From positions 1 through 64,000 of the forward strand of contig KV424069.1 in the NCBI GenBank assembly GCA_001632435.1: 64,000 nt of DNA, given 5' to 3'. The stretch comes from Calocera cornea HHB12733 (lineage: Eukaryota > Basidiomycota > Dacrymycetes > Dacrymycetales > Dacrymycetaceae). Each line of letters begins with the position of its first letter. Positions within the stretch are counted from its first letter, which is position 1. Below are positions 46,301 to 59,264 of the stretch, piece by piece. The notes under the pieces are model-generated. The model was given only the letters and a program-made list of their open reading frames with translations. It ran no database searches and was not told where the DNA came from. The position numbers were made by a program, and so were the translations under genes.

Positions 46301-47580
46301 GCCTGGGCGAGGTCGACTTTGACGTCCTGCGCCTCGGTAACGCGGACAAGGTCCACCCGGACGCGAAGAAGTACACCCTCGGCGCCAGACCCCAAGCGAC
46401 GACCGTGCAGCAGCTCGAGCACCAGCTGCTCACCCCGCCCGTGGTGGCCACCACCTGCCTGTCGATCGACCACCCCATGTTCTCCCGCCGCAAGTTCGAC
46501 TACTGCATCGTCGACGAGGCATCGCAGATCACGCTCCCGACGTGCATCGGCCCGCTGCGGTTCGCGGACGTGTTCGTCCTCGTCGGCGACCATTTCCAGC
46601 TCCCGCCGCTCGTCAGGAACCGTGCAGCACGCAGGGGTGGGCTGGACGTGTCTCTCTTCCGCCGCCTGTCGGATACGCACCCGCAAGCCGTCGTCGACCT
46701 CACTCTGCAGTACCGCATGAACGAGGACATCATGCTGCTCTCCAACCGGCTCATCTATAACGACCGCCTGCAGTGTGGGTCTGAGGACGTTGCCCGGCAA
46801 TCGCTGGTCCTCCCAGACAAGACGGCGCTGCAAGCTCTACACAACGGCAAGAGCTGCGAAGGCTGCTGGCTCGAAGCGCTGCTAGACGAGAACTGCAAAG
46901 CCGTCTTTGTCGACACGGACTTGCTCCCCGCGCGAGACTCGCGCGTGGGCGACCTGGTGCAGAACGAAGTCGAAGCTGCGCTCGTGTACCAGCTCACGCA
47001 GACGTTAGTGCGGAGCGGCGTCCCCCCCGCGGACATTGGCATCATATCGCTCTACCGGCAGCAGGTCAAGCTGCTCTCGCATCTCCTCCGCGGCACGCCA
47101 GAGCTCGAGATCCTCACGGCGGACCGCTCGCAGGGGCGCGACAAGCAGTGCATAATCGTGTCGATGGTGCGGTCGAACGAGACGGGCGAGCTGGGCGAGC
47201 TGCTCAAGGACTGGAGGAGGATCAACGTCTCCTTCACGAGAGCACGCAAGAAGCTCGTCATTTTCGGCTCGGGGAGCACGCTCGGCGCCAGTCCGCTGCT
47301 GGGCACGTTTATGCAGCTTATGAGGGAGAAGGGCTGGGTTTATGCGCTTAAGGAGGGCGCGGAGAATGTGCATAGGGAGGCGCTGGGGAGCGCGACGCAG
47401 CTCCCGGGGTCGCTGAAGCGTGTTTCACAAGAAGAGGAGGAGGAGAAAGAGAACAAGAACGTGGGCGAGGGCGAGGTCCCAGCAACGTTCGTGAGCACGC
47501 CTACGAAGAAGGCAAAGAAAGTCAAGACGGGATCTCCTGGCCGAGGGGCGATCCTGGGAGATATCATCAACTCACTCTGA
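43375..47580 (+). CDS. DNA2: DNA replication ATP-dependent helicase/nuclease Dna2
   Basis: Flap nuclease and 5'-3' helicase for Okazaki fragment maturation, double-strand-break end resection and stalled-fork processing. Three exons (43375-44004, 44052-45027, 45086-47580) give 1366 residues, near the usual size. A disordered N-terminus with a Ser/Pro/Lys-rich stretch precedes the RecB-like nuclease: LWGNLLHEVVERCL, SPAWGLKGVVDASVEV and MPFEIKTGRAS. The Fe-S cysteines are ACTKCYALDGC after the second intron, with an upstream Cys at CSRKPL. The SF1 helicase domain has Walker A GMPGTGKTST, YCIVDEASQI, VGDHFQLPPLV, LTLQYRMNEDI and TADRSQGRDK/INVSFTRARKKL. MDDTAFLMS at 43375 is chosen as start; an in-frame ATG at 43279 would add 32 residues. 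The tail is Lys-rich. Confidence 0.93.
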
Positions 47581-48110
47581 AGCATCCGCAACGCGCCATC
47601 ACGGATCCGGCTACCAACCACAACATCAACAGCGATACACCCACTACCTGTCATCAACGGATACCCAACGCATCCTATTCTCTATCTAGCATATTGCACG
47701 CGACCATTGTATACTTCCTTCCTTTCCCTCTCCCTTGTTTCTCTCTCACGCATTCACGCATCCACGCCTCTGCCGCAAGTGTATCAGTATCTGTAGACAT
47801 GTGCATAATTCATTGTGTGAAGTTCTCTTGTTGTTGCGGCGCAGAGAAGATCAAGTGTTTGTTACCCTGATGTCGGGTGGACCCTGAGGTGGACGTCACC
47901 GCTCGGCTCGCGCAACCTTTCTCGTTGGTAGAACACCTGCATATACCTCTCACGCCGCCCAACCCAGCCCGTCTAACTGCCACCAACCCAAGCCAGGCGA
48001 CCACACGCTCCAGCAGCGAGCTTCAGCCCATAAAAGCCCCCGCGAGGCTGCGAGCCCATGTAACCGCTCCCCCGCCTCTGCCGGCCACGTCCTCACCGCA
48101 GTGCAGCACA
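47581..48110. other. Intergenic between DNA2 and next plus-strand gene
   Basis: 3' untranslated region of DNA2 followed by promoter sequence, pyrimidine-rich around 47715-47760. No other gene is supported. Confidence 0.4.
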
Positions 48111-49188
48111 ATGTCCGCTCATTCCGCCGTCCTGCGCACGCATCTCCCCAGAGCTCACATCCTCCACCCGTTGCGCCCTCTGTGCATGCGACCGCGCAGC
48201 CTCTCTGTTGGACGATCAAGCGCGAGAGCCTACGCGCACCGCGCTCCCGAGATCTTCCAGCCCTCGCACCCCTCGCACCCGCCCAACCCCCACCCCCTTC
48301 CGGAAAAGGTCGAGCATATCCTCTCCCAGAACCCGCTCGAAGAGCCTTCAGGCTCTGATGAGCTGCAGGGCGGGGCGCGTGGAGCTGGGACTGGCACCGG
48401 AGGTGGGCCTGAGAAGCCCGAGAAGGAGGAGGACTTGAGTGATCGCGAGTGGGACATCCGGGTCGGTGCGTTCTTCATCTCTTACTATCCCAAGACCGAA
48501 AGCAGAGGTGCTGATGCCATGTATGTTGGCTGGTGTAGGGAACGCGATCCACCATCTGCGCACAACGCTACCCACATTCTTCGAGACAGGGCTGATCATT
48601 CACCCTCTGCCATTCATCGACCCTCCCTCCTCTTCGCCCTCCTCTCCCTCGTCCTCCCCTTCCCCTCCAGGCATGTCAACCACCGGCAAGTCCCTCTACT
48701 CGCCCAACATTCGCCTCTCCTACACGCCCCCCTTCCCCCTCCCAGCCCCCTTCCCCCGCACGCTGCACATCGAGGGCCTCTCCCTGTACTCCGCCAGCGC
48801 CCGCATCGTCCGGGCGACGATGACGGCCTTCCACCACGACCTGGGCGTGGAGCTGCGGCGGATGTACGTCCTCTCCCACGGGCGGCGCGAGCGAGCCGCC
48901 CGGATTCTCCTCACCGTCTCGGGATTTGGGCGCGTCACGCACGCGCGCTCCGAGTGGGACGTCAACTGCACGTACACCTTCTCCCCCACCTCGGGGCTCA
49001 TCAGCCACCACAGGATAGAGAGCATCGACCCCGCGCCGCATATCAGCGTGTATGAGGGGTTCAAGGCGAGCCTTGGGAGGTTCTTGAGCGGCGGTGCGGA
49101 GGGCGAGGCGGAGGGGGTGGGCGTGCCAAAGAGGGCGCTGGAGCCGGCGAGGAGCTGCAGGGGGAGGGATGGGGGCAGGTGCGACTGA
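48111..49188 (+). CDS. Conserved fungal protein of unknown function, possibly mitochondrial
   Basis: Two exons (48111-48465 and 48539-49188; donor GTGCGT after ATCCGGGTCG) give 334 residues. The N-terminus is rich in Arg/Ser/Ala with several hydroxylated residues (MSAHSAVLRTHLPRAH), compatible with a mitochondrial presequence. The core reads REWDIRVGNAIHHLRTTLP, FFETGLI, YSPNIRLSYTPP, PFPRTLHIEGLSLYSASA, DLGVELRRMYVL and WDVNCTYTFSPTSGLISHH, then IDPAPHISVYEGFKAS. This beta-rich pattern resembles conserved fungal hypothetical proteins with a SnoaL/NTF2-like look, but I cannot name the family. The 3' end approaches convergent URB1. Confidence 0.65.
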
Positions 49189-49365
49189 GCGTTCGTCCGT
49201 TCTACGCCTTGCTGGCGCGGGGGACGGGTAGGAAGGGGAAGGTCGACGTATGTAGGATGCATTCATGTAATCACTGCTCATTTCTCGCACTATGTATCAG
49301 GGGCATCACATGTAGGGTATGGTGTCAAATGCGGGGTATTCTTCCCATCCCACTCGACAGCAGTA

Positions 49366-52300
49366 TCACTCCACCGACTTGAGCACGATATTCCGCAGCA
49401 CCTCCCTCCGCGCCCACTCTCCCTCCTCTGCACCAGCCTCGCCGATGGCGATCAGCCGCGGGGTAAGCTCCTTCCACCAGCCGAGGGATGCCCGGTCGCT
49501 GGGCGAAGGGTCGAGCGTCATCCCGACTCGCCAAAGCTTGCGCACGCACTGTGCCCACAGAGAGCTCGCTTCCTCTGCCGAGAGCGCAGCCGGGGGTTGG
49601 GTGATGACGCGGTGGTAATCGGCGTCTTCTTGTGGTGGGTAGGGGCATGGCGGAGGCGCGTCGCCCAGGGACTTCTCGATGTTCTGAAGGGTCGTGACGC
49701 AAAGATCGAGGAGGTTCGGCATCGTCCAGGGCGGTTCGGCCCCGTTGGAAATACGGAGCATGATCCTCGCACCCAAGTGTAGCGTATGCAGTGCCCACGA
49801 CTCCGACCCAGTCGCGCCAAGCACCTTCGAAATGCACGCAGACACGTCGGACCGCCACGTCTTGTACGTGTCATGCTCCAGCTTCTCGTGATCGACCACC
49901 ATGACGATGTTCTCGAGCACGCGGAGCCAGAAGAGCGTTTCGTGCGGCTTGATGGTGAGCAGCTGGACGTTGAGCCACGCCAGAAGGGACGATCGTAGCA
50001 CCAGCGCGTGTGTTGCGTATTGGTTCTGGGTCAAGCTACCGAGGACCTCGAAGATCGCTTGTCGGATCTGCCTGTCGTCCTTGTTTGACTGGAAAAGGGT
50101 TGCAAGGAGATCCCACGCTCGTCGCCGGCGAATCGCGTGCCAGTCGGCGGTGCTTCTCATCGCATTTCCAATGAAGCGGATGATCCAGAGACGCTCGCGT
50201 CGCCAGTCGTCTGAGCTCGAGTATAGCATGCCGTACAGCAGAGGCACGTCTGTCGTATCCAGTGCCGGCCGCTGCAGGAGAAATCTTGATATGTGGGGGT
50301 AGACAAGCACGGCAGGATGGAAGAGCGAATGCACGGCATAGGCACACAGCAGAACTGTGAACGTCGGAAGTCTCTCTGGTTCGGTCTCCCAGGCAAGTGC
50401 GTTTCGGACAAGCTGCAGGGTGTAAGAGAGCTGATCGCGCTCGAAAAAATCAATCTCTTGTATGGCCATCCACGTTGCGGTAATGAGCGTTACTGCTACC
50501 TTGCGCATTTTTGCATGTTTGGAGGCGAGCGCGCAGATAGCCAAGCTAATGACATCAGTACGACAGATGTTGACCCAGTCCAACCCGCTCAGTGGCTCTT
50601 GACTAAGCACCATGCCTAAAAGGCCCAGCACATAAACCGGATCGTACAGATCAGGCCGATCCCAGCCTTTTCGTTTCTCCTTGTCGCTGTTGAACTCTCG
50701 CCATTGAGGGTATGCGAGACAGGTCTTCAGCATCCGAGCAGCATCCAATGCTGTAATCAGATCTCCAGGGCGGCTGGACGTAGACCCCTTGGAAGCAGCA
50801 GCAAGCACAGCCATGGCTGTTGAGGAACGCTGCTTCTCGAACAGTCCCAGAAGGTTCAGGATGGTCCTATCTGCGACTGACAAGCTGCCACCATACAAGG
50901 CGACAATACGACGCAGCTGCACCGGTTGGAAGGTTGTCTGCGGATGAGCAGAGCATAGGGTGTGGATGAGTTGGACAGCCGCCTCATGAAGGCGCGGAGA
51001 TACGACCGGCGATGCCTGTTTCAGTTGGCTGTGCTGCAAGATAGATTGCAGATGACGGTTGACGGCATCCGTCTGTGAATGTCATCAGTAGACAGTCCAT
51101 GTTGGCAATGCATAGTACGTACGGGCAGTCCCACTTGGGTGCACAATGCAGCACCGAGCTCCAGTGCTTCCGCCACTGCGAATCGAGAACGAATAACAGC
51201 GGTGAGCACAGGATCAACCAGATGTCGCTTCAGAGCAGCGACCCTTTCCATAAGCTTGCCTGATGAGACAGATTTAGTGGAGCTACACAATCAAAACCAA
51301 GGTTCTTACAAAAAGGTCGCAGACCTCGCAGCAACTCGTCTGTGTCATTCTGGTCCTCTGAAAAGCGTCGAACAAGCCATCGAAGGACGCCATCGACGAA
51401 CAAATTGAGGCAGGTCTTGAAGTTGCTCGCATGGGCAGCGATTGCCCATTCCATGAAACGTAGTGAGAAACGATTGAAGGGTAGTGGAGCAGATGGCGGA
51501 ATAATTTGAGCTATCCACGAAGCGAGATCGTCAACACCCACAAGTACAGAGTAGCAGCGCAAGCACTGTTCGCACGACCGCATAGATTCCTCATCGCCCG
51601 ACGACATGAAAAGTCGTTTCGCGATATCCTTCATGAATGGCTTCACCGCTGTAGCGATTTCGGGACTTTGCTTCTCCAGTGGCAGCAGCGTCTCTGCTTC
51701 CAAAAGGCGATGTATCAGCGGTTCAGCCGTTTGAAGCGTCGTTGATGACCCGTGCATCATGAGCCATCGTCCAATATGATGTCGGATGGAAGGAAGCCGA
51801 TACAGGAGAGGCGAGAGGACGCTCACGATGTGGCTATCAGAAAATACCGAGCTGACCGGTGCTTCCAGCAATGCCTGGTTGCAACGGATCACCTGTTGGA
51901 AGCGCTGTACACTTGCAGTGAGGAGGGCCACAAGAGAGACGTTGGTGAAGAAAGCAGAGACTTCGTGTTGTATAGGTAATGCAACTTTGCATAGACCTTC
52001 CAATGCCAGCATTACGTTCTCATTCATCATCACTTCATGGTGTTGAAGTATCAACGGCAGCTTCTTCATGACCACCTGCAGGTCTGCTTCAGGATGGGAC
52101 TTCATCGCTGTTAAGGTGTCCTCGAGTGCTTGGATATCGGGGTCCTTGAGAGTGCTCGAGTTCAAGTCGGTTACAAGGTAGTTCACGACATGTTCGAGGT
52201 GCTCCAGGGATAGATAGGGGATCCAGCAAGACAACCACAGTCTGTTGTCAGTCGAACGTTCGAGGTTCTCTTCCAGCCGAATCCCACAAAAGGGTCCGGC

Positions 52301-55300
52301 CATATTGCGATCAGCATCTGACCCCGAATCGAGACAGGCCCTCACGATCGAACAAAGTACTTCATGATAACAGTTAGACCCACTTGGACAAGTTCGACAA
52401 CAAACACGTACCATCAGTATATCCTTCGATGTCCGATAATATCTCCTGCATTATAGGACTTTCCGCAAACAGCATCATTTTGATGCGTTCTTTGGTTGAC
52501 TGTGGCATAGGCAATTGCAGCAGCTCATTGAGAAGGCTGAGACAGCCAACAACATCTGCTAAAGACTCCTGTTTCCTCAAGCCTAGCGAGGACAAGCGTC
52601 CAAGGAGGCATCGCAGGACGAGCAGTGCTTGGTACTGACTCTGCAATAGCGGCTCGGCCAGCTTGGCCAGCGTTTTGACACCGTCCAATGAGGTACCCAG
52701 TAGCCCTCGATCAGCATGAATGAAAGCGATCCAGAACGAATATCTGATGATCGTGTAAGCTGTCAGAAGTGGGGAGGAGAACTTCGAACGGCGTACGGAA
52801 CACGCTCAAAAACTGTGCTGGCTTCATGCACAGACAGAATGGCCCAGATGTTCTCAAGCTTGGGATTGAGGAGAAGCAACAGCTCACGAAGTTCTGTTCC
52901 GTCTGAAGATCTGTCCGACACGATCGCGATAAGATGTTTCAAGTCAGCCGCACTTAACGGGGATGTTATCAGACGGAATTGGTCGACAATGCGTCTAGCC
53001 AAACGACGGTTGAGTACCGCATCCGTCACATCAGAAGATTGCGCTGCTTCGTCCACAAATGGTGCCGTCGCGAAAGGCGTTGTTATTGTTTGGGAGGAAG
53101 GATTTGACAGCACGTCGAGGCTGTCGGATAATAGGGTGACTTCGTAAAGCAGGTGACCCTGTTCAGCGCGAGCAACTTCGGAAGTCTTCTCCAGTGCATC
53201 GTCTCTGAAAGCTTGAACTATTTCATTGACACGTCTTGTCAAGACATGTGGGGTGATGAAATTCTGCTCTTTGCCGGCCAATCCGAGTATAAGTCGGCGA
53301 AGGAAAGCGAGGGTAGCGAGTATGGCGGAAAACGAAAAGATGCCTGCCTTGTGCTTCATCCGCAACTGCTCGAGCATTGTCATGAGAAGCGGACTAGGTA
53401 ATGAATGCGCTCGTGCTGATAGGGGCACCGAAGCGTCTGCTGGCGTTGTCAATAGTGCACCCAATTCTTCAACGTATCTATATGGCGTCTTCAAACAGCG
53501 GTTGACACAGTCGTCAAGGAGAGCAATGACGCCCGTCGCTTGGTCGGTCAGTGGATTGCCATCCGGACCAAGCGTGGTGCCGTCCCCCTCAAAGACCGGT
53601 AACGACTCCAACCAGATGGGCAACTCGTTCGGATCGTGCTCGAATAGTAGACTGGTACCAAGAAGATGCTGAACCAGGTCCTCGGAAGCGGACTTGATAG
53701 CGGCATGACGTGACTTGGCACGCATCAGCAGGAAGTGATACAAGAAAGTATGCGGCGATCCGCTAGGTTTAGCTGACCAGTTGAACTGTTCACTGCCCCG
53801 CAATAATCGTAAGACATGCAGTTGGCCCAGCGAGTCCAGCTCGTTCATTTCTTCGTTCTCTCCAACCTCATCATCCGACGGGGATGCCTCCTTGCCGGGG
53901 CTGAAAAGTCTTCCGGCGTCGAAACGAGATTCGACCATCAGATCTGGTAGACTGCTCTGGTAGCACCACAGAAGCCGAACCGCCACTTCCCTCAGCATTG
54001 TTCGCTTCTTCGTGAGGCTTCCCCCCTCTCCCTCGATCTTCTGCTGGGAGAAGGCGATGATGACGGAAAAGTCCGGGACACGACGTCGGGCCTCGCTTTG
54101 CAGCTCAAGTCGGCGACTTCGCCATTGGCCGTCGTTTGTTCTCTCGCCGAGCTCGTCTTCTATTGCCCGCATTTGTGTGCGCACTCTCTCGAACTTCTCA
54201 AAGCAGCGAGCGAGCGTCTGTGCAGTGAAGAGCTGCACCATGCCCTGCTTGGCTTGCAACCCCTTCGTAAGGTGTGCTCGATTTAGGAGAGAGGGGAAGG
54301 TATTCGCGATCAATGCGGAAAGAGGAGGCGGATCGGGCCGATAGGGTTGTACAGAGCTGCTTGACTGTGGAGATGAAGAAGCGATTCTGAAGCTCCTCAC
54401 TGGAATCGGCAGGGACACAACGCGGCCCAAGAATGCTGCATTGATAAGCCAGCGGGAGGATAGGCGAGGTTCCAGACTGATGCTTGCTGATGGCCAATAA
54501 CCAGTGACGAGTTCCGGACAGGCTTCCAGGATCTTGAGAGCGAGCTCCTGCTGCCGCGCGTCTTCTCCGACCTTGAGGGCTTTGAGGAAGTTGGAGAGAA
54601 TCTTGTTATATATGCGCCCCTTCTGCTGGTGGCGCTGGTCGGGCTCATCCCGAGGTTCATCGGCTGCCCCTTCGTTCCCTTCTCCCGTTTCAGTTTCCCT
54701 TGGATACCACCCTCCGTCTGCGAAACAGATACCAACTCCAGGTCGTGTACAGATCGCGAGAAGAAAGTGATGCGCAAGGTCGGCTGCTGAGAAGGCGTGG
54801 GACGGATCGTCCTTGTCGTCTCTTTCGTATAGGCGCAATATCTGGAACACATGTAAGAACGGTTCAGCGAATGAGAACCTATATGCCGCATACCTGACCG
54901 AGCATCCACTCGTTAAACACGCCGATCTTAGCCGTCCTGCGCACTCTTTTGTCCTCCCAAATCCCCTCCCACGATACCTCCAGGACCTTTCGGACAATAT
55001 TCGTATGATCACGTCTTAGATCCTTGAATATGGCGGTAAAGGTGTCCTTTTGTCCGAGGAAAGATGTCTTGAGGGAGGCGGGCGTCGAAGTGGACAGGAA
55101 GGAGAGCAGGAACAGGATGTACAGAGTACGGATGTCTGGTCGGTACAGGGGATCATCGGCCGGGTTGATTTTCCCCTTGCGGCGCATACTCAGCAGCTTT
55201 GTTCCTGTCTGTCATGGATACTCAGTATAGGTGTCACATCAGCGAGTAAGGCGAACGCACTTTTCCTCCCCAATTCCATACCAGCGCAACGCGTCCCTGC

Positions 55301-55934
55301 AGCCCCTCGATTGACGCCAGCTCCAGCCACACCTTCATACATGACAAGACAAGTGATGCATCATCCTGTCGCACGGCTCGATTGAGTCTCTCCGCTTGAC
55401 GGTCCGACAGGAGGAGGTTGCCTAGCGGTGCTAATGCCGCGGCGTGCTCAGCGTGCGAGCGCAAGCTGTTGAGGACGGCACTCAGGAATGAGAAGAGAGG
55501 TATCAAGACAGAAGATAGATTCTGTTTTGGTGGCGTTAGTGATGGACAAGTTCGTAGAGCGCAGCACGTACGTTGCTCGACTCGAGCACGCTCTCCACAT
55601 CCTGCACTGCGGACGCTCCGACCCATTCCGCAATCAGCTTTATCTTCAACTCCTCTGCACTGGCATCGGCAGCCTTCGAGACGACAAATAGGCGCAGCCC
55701 GTTCAAATCTGTCATACATCAGGAATCGTTCCCGGGACAGTACCGTGCAAACATACTGATTGCGAGTTGGACCGGGTTGTAGGCATGCAACGCTCCGCTG
55801 ATCGCGTTTGCGTTGCTGAAGACAGGGATAACGAGTGGCACCGAATCGGTCGCTGTAGCTGTCCCGTTCTTCTTCGGCCTCTTTGCCAGTCTATCCTCGG
55901 ATTCCTGGGCATCGTGCTGCCGTTTGGGCGGCAT
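49366..55934 (-). CDS. URB1: Nucleolar pre-ribosomal-associated protein Urb1/Npa1
   Basis: Giant helical-repeat scaffold of early 60S pre-ribosomes that works with Dbp6, Npa2/Urb2, Nop8 and Rsa3. Several long exons joined by short introns give roughly 2000 residues. Start MPPKRQHDAQESEDR at 55934 with a KRPKKN nuclear signal. The N-terminal Npa1 region contains NGLRLFVVSKAADASAEELK, LKTSFLGQKDTFTAIFKDL and VLEVSWEGIWEDKRVRRT. The middle carries HHFLLAICTRPGVGICF and QQKGRIYNKILSNFLKAL. The C-terminal part has LYGGSLSVADRTILNLLGLF and RKGWDRPDLYDPVYVLGLL. The protein ends LRNIVLKSVE. It is the largest gene in the window. Confidence 0.85.
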
Positions 55935-57535
55935 ATTTTGCAGAGAGGTATGTAGCTAAACGGTTAGACGACCCTGACGCCCAAAAGTTCGACAATCCAA
56001 AATTGGTAGTGCATCGCCACTACCCTCAGTCTTGTGAAAATCTCCGGCCGCTCCGGCACAACTTCCGTCCTGACGACCTCAACGCCTCTTCGCCTGCATT
56101 GACTATTTACGACCTTGTCGTGTGGGGTTTGTTCTGCCACGTATTTGCTCTGTTACCCATCTCGATTCTGCGCGGTCCCGGAAATGCTCACACGCGCTCC
56201 GACCGCGTGCTAGCGGAACCTGGCCTAACAATCAGCCGTGCCTGGTCTGTACCTGCTGATCTTGCAAATTGTCTGCACTTTGCCCTGTGCTGTCGTCCCT
56301 CAAGCACTCAATACTCCACTTGAGAATCTCTTGCGAAGCTGGTAGTCGGCTTGTTCGGCTACTTCTCCGCGTGGACCCACCGGTGTCAGCTACCGATGCT
56401 CGTGAAACATAGCTGGGAACGCCCGCTGACTTTGTCCTCCAGCGGTTTCCGCGGATAGCCCAATGCTTACAGATTCCCTTACTGTACAGTGACGTCTGTC
56501 CTTCAGAATCTTGCTGAATGTCTGCCGCCTGACAACCGGGAAATCCCATCTCTGAAGCGCTGGGCGGACGTTGCGACAGAGAGAACTTTCAGCCGGAAAG
56601 AGACTAGCTTGTCTTTGTTGAAGCCGCGGCAATATTGCTCTGGCTGGGGTGCCGACTTCTTGTCCGCAGGGAGTGTATGTGGAGGGACTGCTTCTCTGCT
56701 ATACTTGCTGCACAAGAACATCGTAGAACGTTACGACGTTTAGAGGACCGCGGCAACAGTCGGACTTCCTGCGACTTGCTATATCGGATGACGGGTTGGG
56801 TTTCCGCAAAGCAAGTGAAACCTCGGCGGCCGATCGTCTTCAAGACGCGTCTTCGTATGCATAAAGTCAGCGATTAGTCCTGTTGGATGCTGAACGCGAT
56901 TTGCCTACGGTGTCGTCATGAGGCACAAGAGATGCAGTCTTATCTAGCCGAATGTGGGGCAGACCATAGCTCAGCCATCCAAGGAGATCGTGAGCATGTA
57001 TCTTACTTCGAACCTCGCTTCGACGTTCCTGGCACACGACAACCTCCACAATGCCGCCGCGGTACGCTTTCCGAGGAGCAGCGGATTCGCCAGATGGCCA
57101 CGCGCCGTTGGATAGGCAATCGGCTGCGCAGTGTCCTAAGACCGAATCAAGCGCAGCTGATTGTCTTCGTCAGCGCCGTTTGATCCGAAAAGCCTGTCTC
57201 ATAAACCAGGTCTCTTGATGAATTTGACTGGCCCGAGCCAGGTGACCAAGCATCCCGGGCAGATGGCAAACTCCGGGCCCGGAATGGGATCCTAAAAGGT
57301 ATGCAATCCTCCGACATCAGAGCACGTTTGTCGTGTCTGACGGTTAGCAGAAAGGATCGCGACACGCTCGAGGTCCTTTTTCCCTTATCCCCGCTCTGCG
57401 CAGAGGGAAAAGGCTAGACTCTCAGCAGTGACCAAGGACGACGACTCGCCGTGTGGTCATAGTGGAGCAAATCGACTAGTCTATCGGCCTGTCGCCTTTC
57501 CCGAGTTGTTCCAAGCCACTGCCACGGCGACAAGG
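55935..57535. other. Intergenic about 1.6 kb, no gene recognised
   Basis: Upstream of URB1. Only short, family-less open frames on both strands; no repeats recognised. Confidence 0.35.
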
Positions 57536-57542
57536 TATAAAT
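57536..57542 (+). promoter_or_regulatory. TATA box of small secreted protein gene
   Basis: TATAAAT lies 48 bases before the ATG at 57584. Confidence 0.55.
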
Positions 57543-57583
57543 CCACAGCCGGCGCCCTCCTCCGTGACCATAACCAAACGATA

Positions 57584-57796
57584 ATGAAGGTCCATTCGCA
57601 GATCAAGGCGCTCGCCCTTCTCCTCTCTAGCCTCACCATGCAGGCATCCGCTATGCCCACGCCATTAGACAGCCTTGTAAGTGGAGGGACTACTTCAAAC
57701 CACGCAGTGACTTACATGATGGCCCAGACTCAGACTGGGGCGCGAGATCCTTGCATCTTTGGCGCTTGTCCCCCCGATGGACGCGGAAATCCGTGA
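57584..57796 (+). CDS. Small secreted protein 1 (CIFGACPPD motif)
   Basis: Tiny secreted protein of unknown function. The ATG at 57584 starts a strong signal peptide (MKVHSQIKALALLLSS, cleavage near QASAMP). Read straight through it has 70 residues. A GTAAGT...GCCCAG segment (about 57677-57727, 51 bases, in frame) could be spliced out to give 53 residues, in which MPTPLDSL joins TQTGARD. Both versions end with DPCIFGACPPDGRGNP. The two cysteines could form one disulphide. The same CIxGACPPD core recurs in the next small gene. Confidence 0.6.
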   Translation: MKVHSQIKALALLLSSLTMQASAMPTPLDSLVSGGTTSNHAVTYMMAQTQTGARDPCIFGACPPDGRGNP

Positions 57797-58482
57797 TTGC
57801 TATCTCGGTCCAGGCTGCGGGCCAATTGATTGTTTCAGGTACGCGTACGGAGGGTCGAATCACCGCGCCAGTGACTAAGAAGAGCGTGCATAGCGATTAT
57901 GCTACACCAGACACAGAAATAGAATGCTGCAAGTGGATCCGACTTCCAACGAGAGTGCTTTCTGGATGGGGTGCATGTCATTGTATAATCCACACCTAAA
58001 TTCCTAATGCGGTCCTTCGTATCATGATGAGAGTCCACAAGATGGGATCGTTGTACCTTTTGCTGCTGTGCGGGTGGCAAATCCAAGTGTCCGTGCCTTG
58101 AGCAGTATGTCTCGATACCCATGACGGTCAACTCTGTAATGTCTCTGTCAAAAGCGGGCGGTTCGGACGACGGTGATCATGTGAAATCCCAAATCCAGCA
58201 CATGTGTGTACCAGAAATAGGTATCTCTGCTCCGACAAACACAAGACGCTTGGTGACAGTCAACTGAAGAGCACCTCACTCGGGAGCGAGGCTAACATGG
58301 GTCTTGATGGCAGATATGGGCCGATCGTGCCGGAAAATGCAGTGTCGGTTCGGCGTAACGCAGAAAATCACAGGACAGGATCGTCCGACGGCGTATAATA
58401 ACCTGGGAGTGTACGACGATTACGAACTGTCCGAACAGCAACCCAACACCCGCCTCCTCAACAACTCGGAGTTCCGCGTAGG
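57797..58482. other. Intergenic between the two small secreted protein genes
   Basis: No coding sequence recognised. A TATAATA lies at about 58395, some 85 bases before the next start codon. Confidence 0.35.
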
Positions 58483-58942
58483 ATGCTCAGCGTGTTTCTT
58501 CTTGCCTGCCTTTTGGCAGCTAGTTGGAGTCTTCCGACTGTGTCCTCGAGCCCAATTCCCTCACAACACGTGGTGCGCAGTAGCACCTAAGCTGCGAAAT
58601 CTCACTTATTTGAGTTAGCCTGCCAGGGAGTTGACGTGCATCTTGGGTGCTTGTCCACCTGATGTTCAGGGCCGAAGCAACTTGATGTCCGGAGAGTCCA
58701 CCGGCCCAGCGTTGGACATCGGGAGACATACCGAGTGTAAGGCGCTTCCTGTTCACGAGCAACCCGGGCCGACTTACCGGATCCGTAGGAGGTCCGTGGA
58801 AAGAAGACACGTATCCAAGCGGGCGCCGCGCGGTAGAGAACGGGAAGCGCCGAAACTGATCGGGCACACGGCGCAGCCCACCAGGCCAGGCCATGGCCGT
58901 TCCCGAGGACAGGCGACGGACAACAGACAATTACGGACATAG
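58483..58942 (+). CDS. Small secreted protein 2 (CILGACPPD motif)
   Basis: Predicted from two exons (58483-58572 and 58619-58942, 46-base intron GTGCGC...GTTAG), 137 residues. The signal peptide is MLSVFLLACLLAASWSLP. Exon 2 continues with PARELTCILGACPPDVQGR, matching the C-terminal motif of the previous small protein, and then has a long basic, cysteine-poor tail (RIRRRSVERRHVSKRAPRGR) absent from protein 1. The tail contains a KR dibasic site that could be a protease cleavage point. The short intron is the only way to connect signal peptide and motif. The tail might be post-stop read-through from a decayed copy, so the exact end is uncertain. Confidence 0.5.
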
Positions 58943-59264
58943 CCCTTGGAACTTTGGGCGAACGTTAGAGAAAACGGTTTCCAGTAGGATTGGAAAGGGC
59001 TTCTGGACAAGACTACAATGTTGTCGATCGACGAGATTGTAATGCTGTAGATCGTGCCAAGGGAATGGACATGGCATACGTTCTGGTGTCGTGGTCGCAT
59101 GTGCGCATGCATCGATAACAACCGGCTGCCAGTGGCTATGGCGTCACAAAGGGGAAGAAAAAGAAGGCGGGAAGTGTCGAGACCACATGCCGATGCTCGT
59201 CGATGCTCGTGATAACTGAAGCCGGGCTGAAGTCGCTTCCGCTCTGATAGGAGTGGATGCTCAA
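58943..59264. other. Convergent intergenic region
   Basis: Short region before the end of the minus-strand hydrolase; nothing recognised. Confidence 0.4.

Noticed and set aside
47877..49055. Upstream extension of the 48111 gene
   Set aside because: Opens at a GTG, passes through promoter-like sequence, and the frame after the donor at 48466 runs through the intron.
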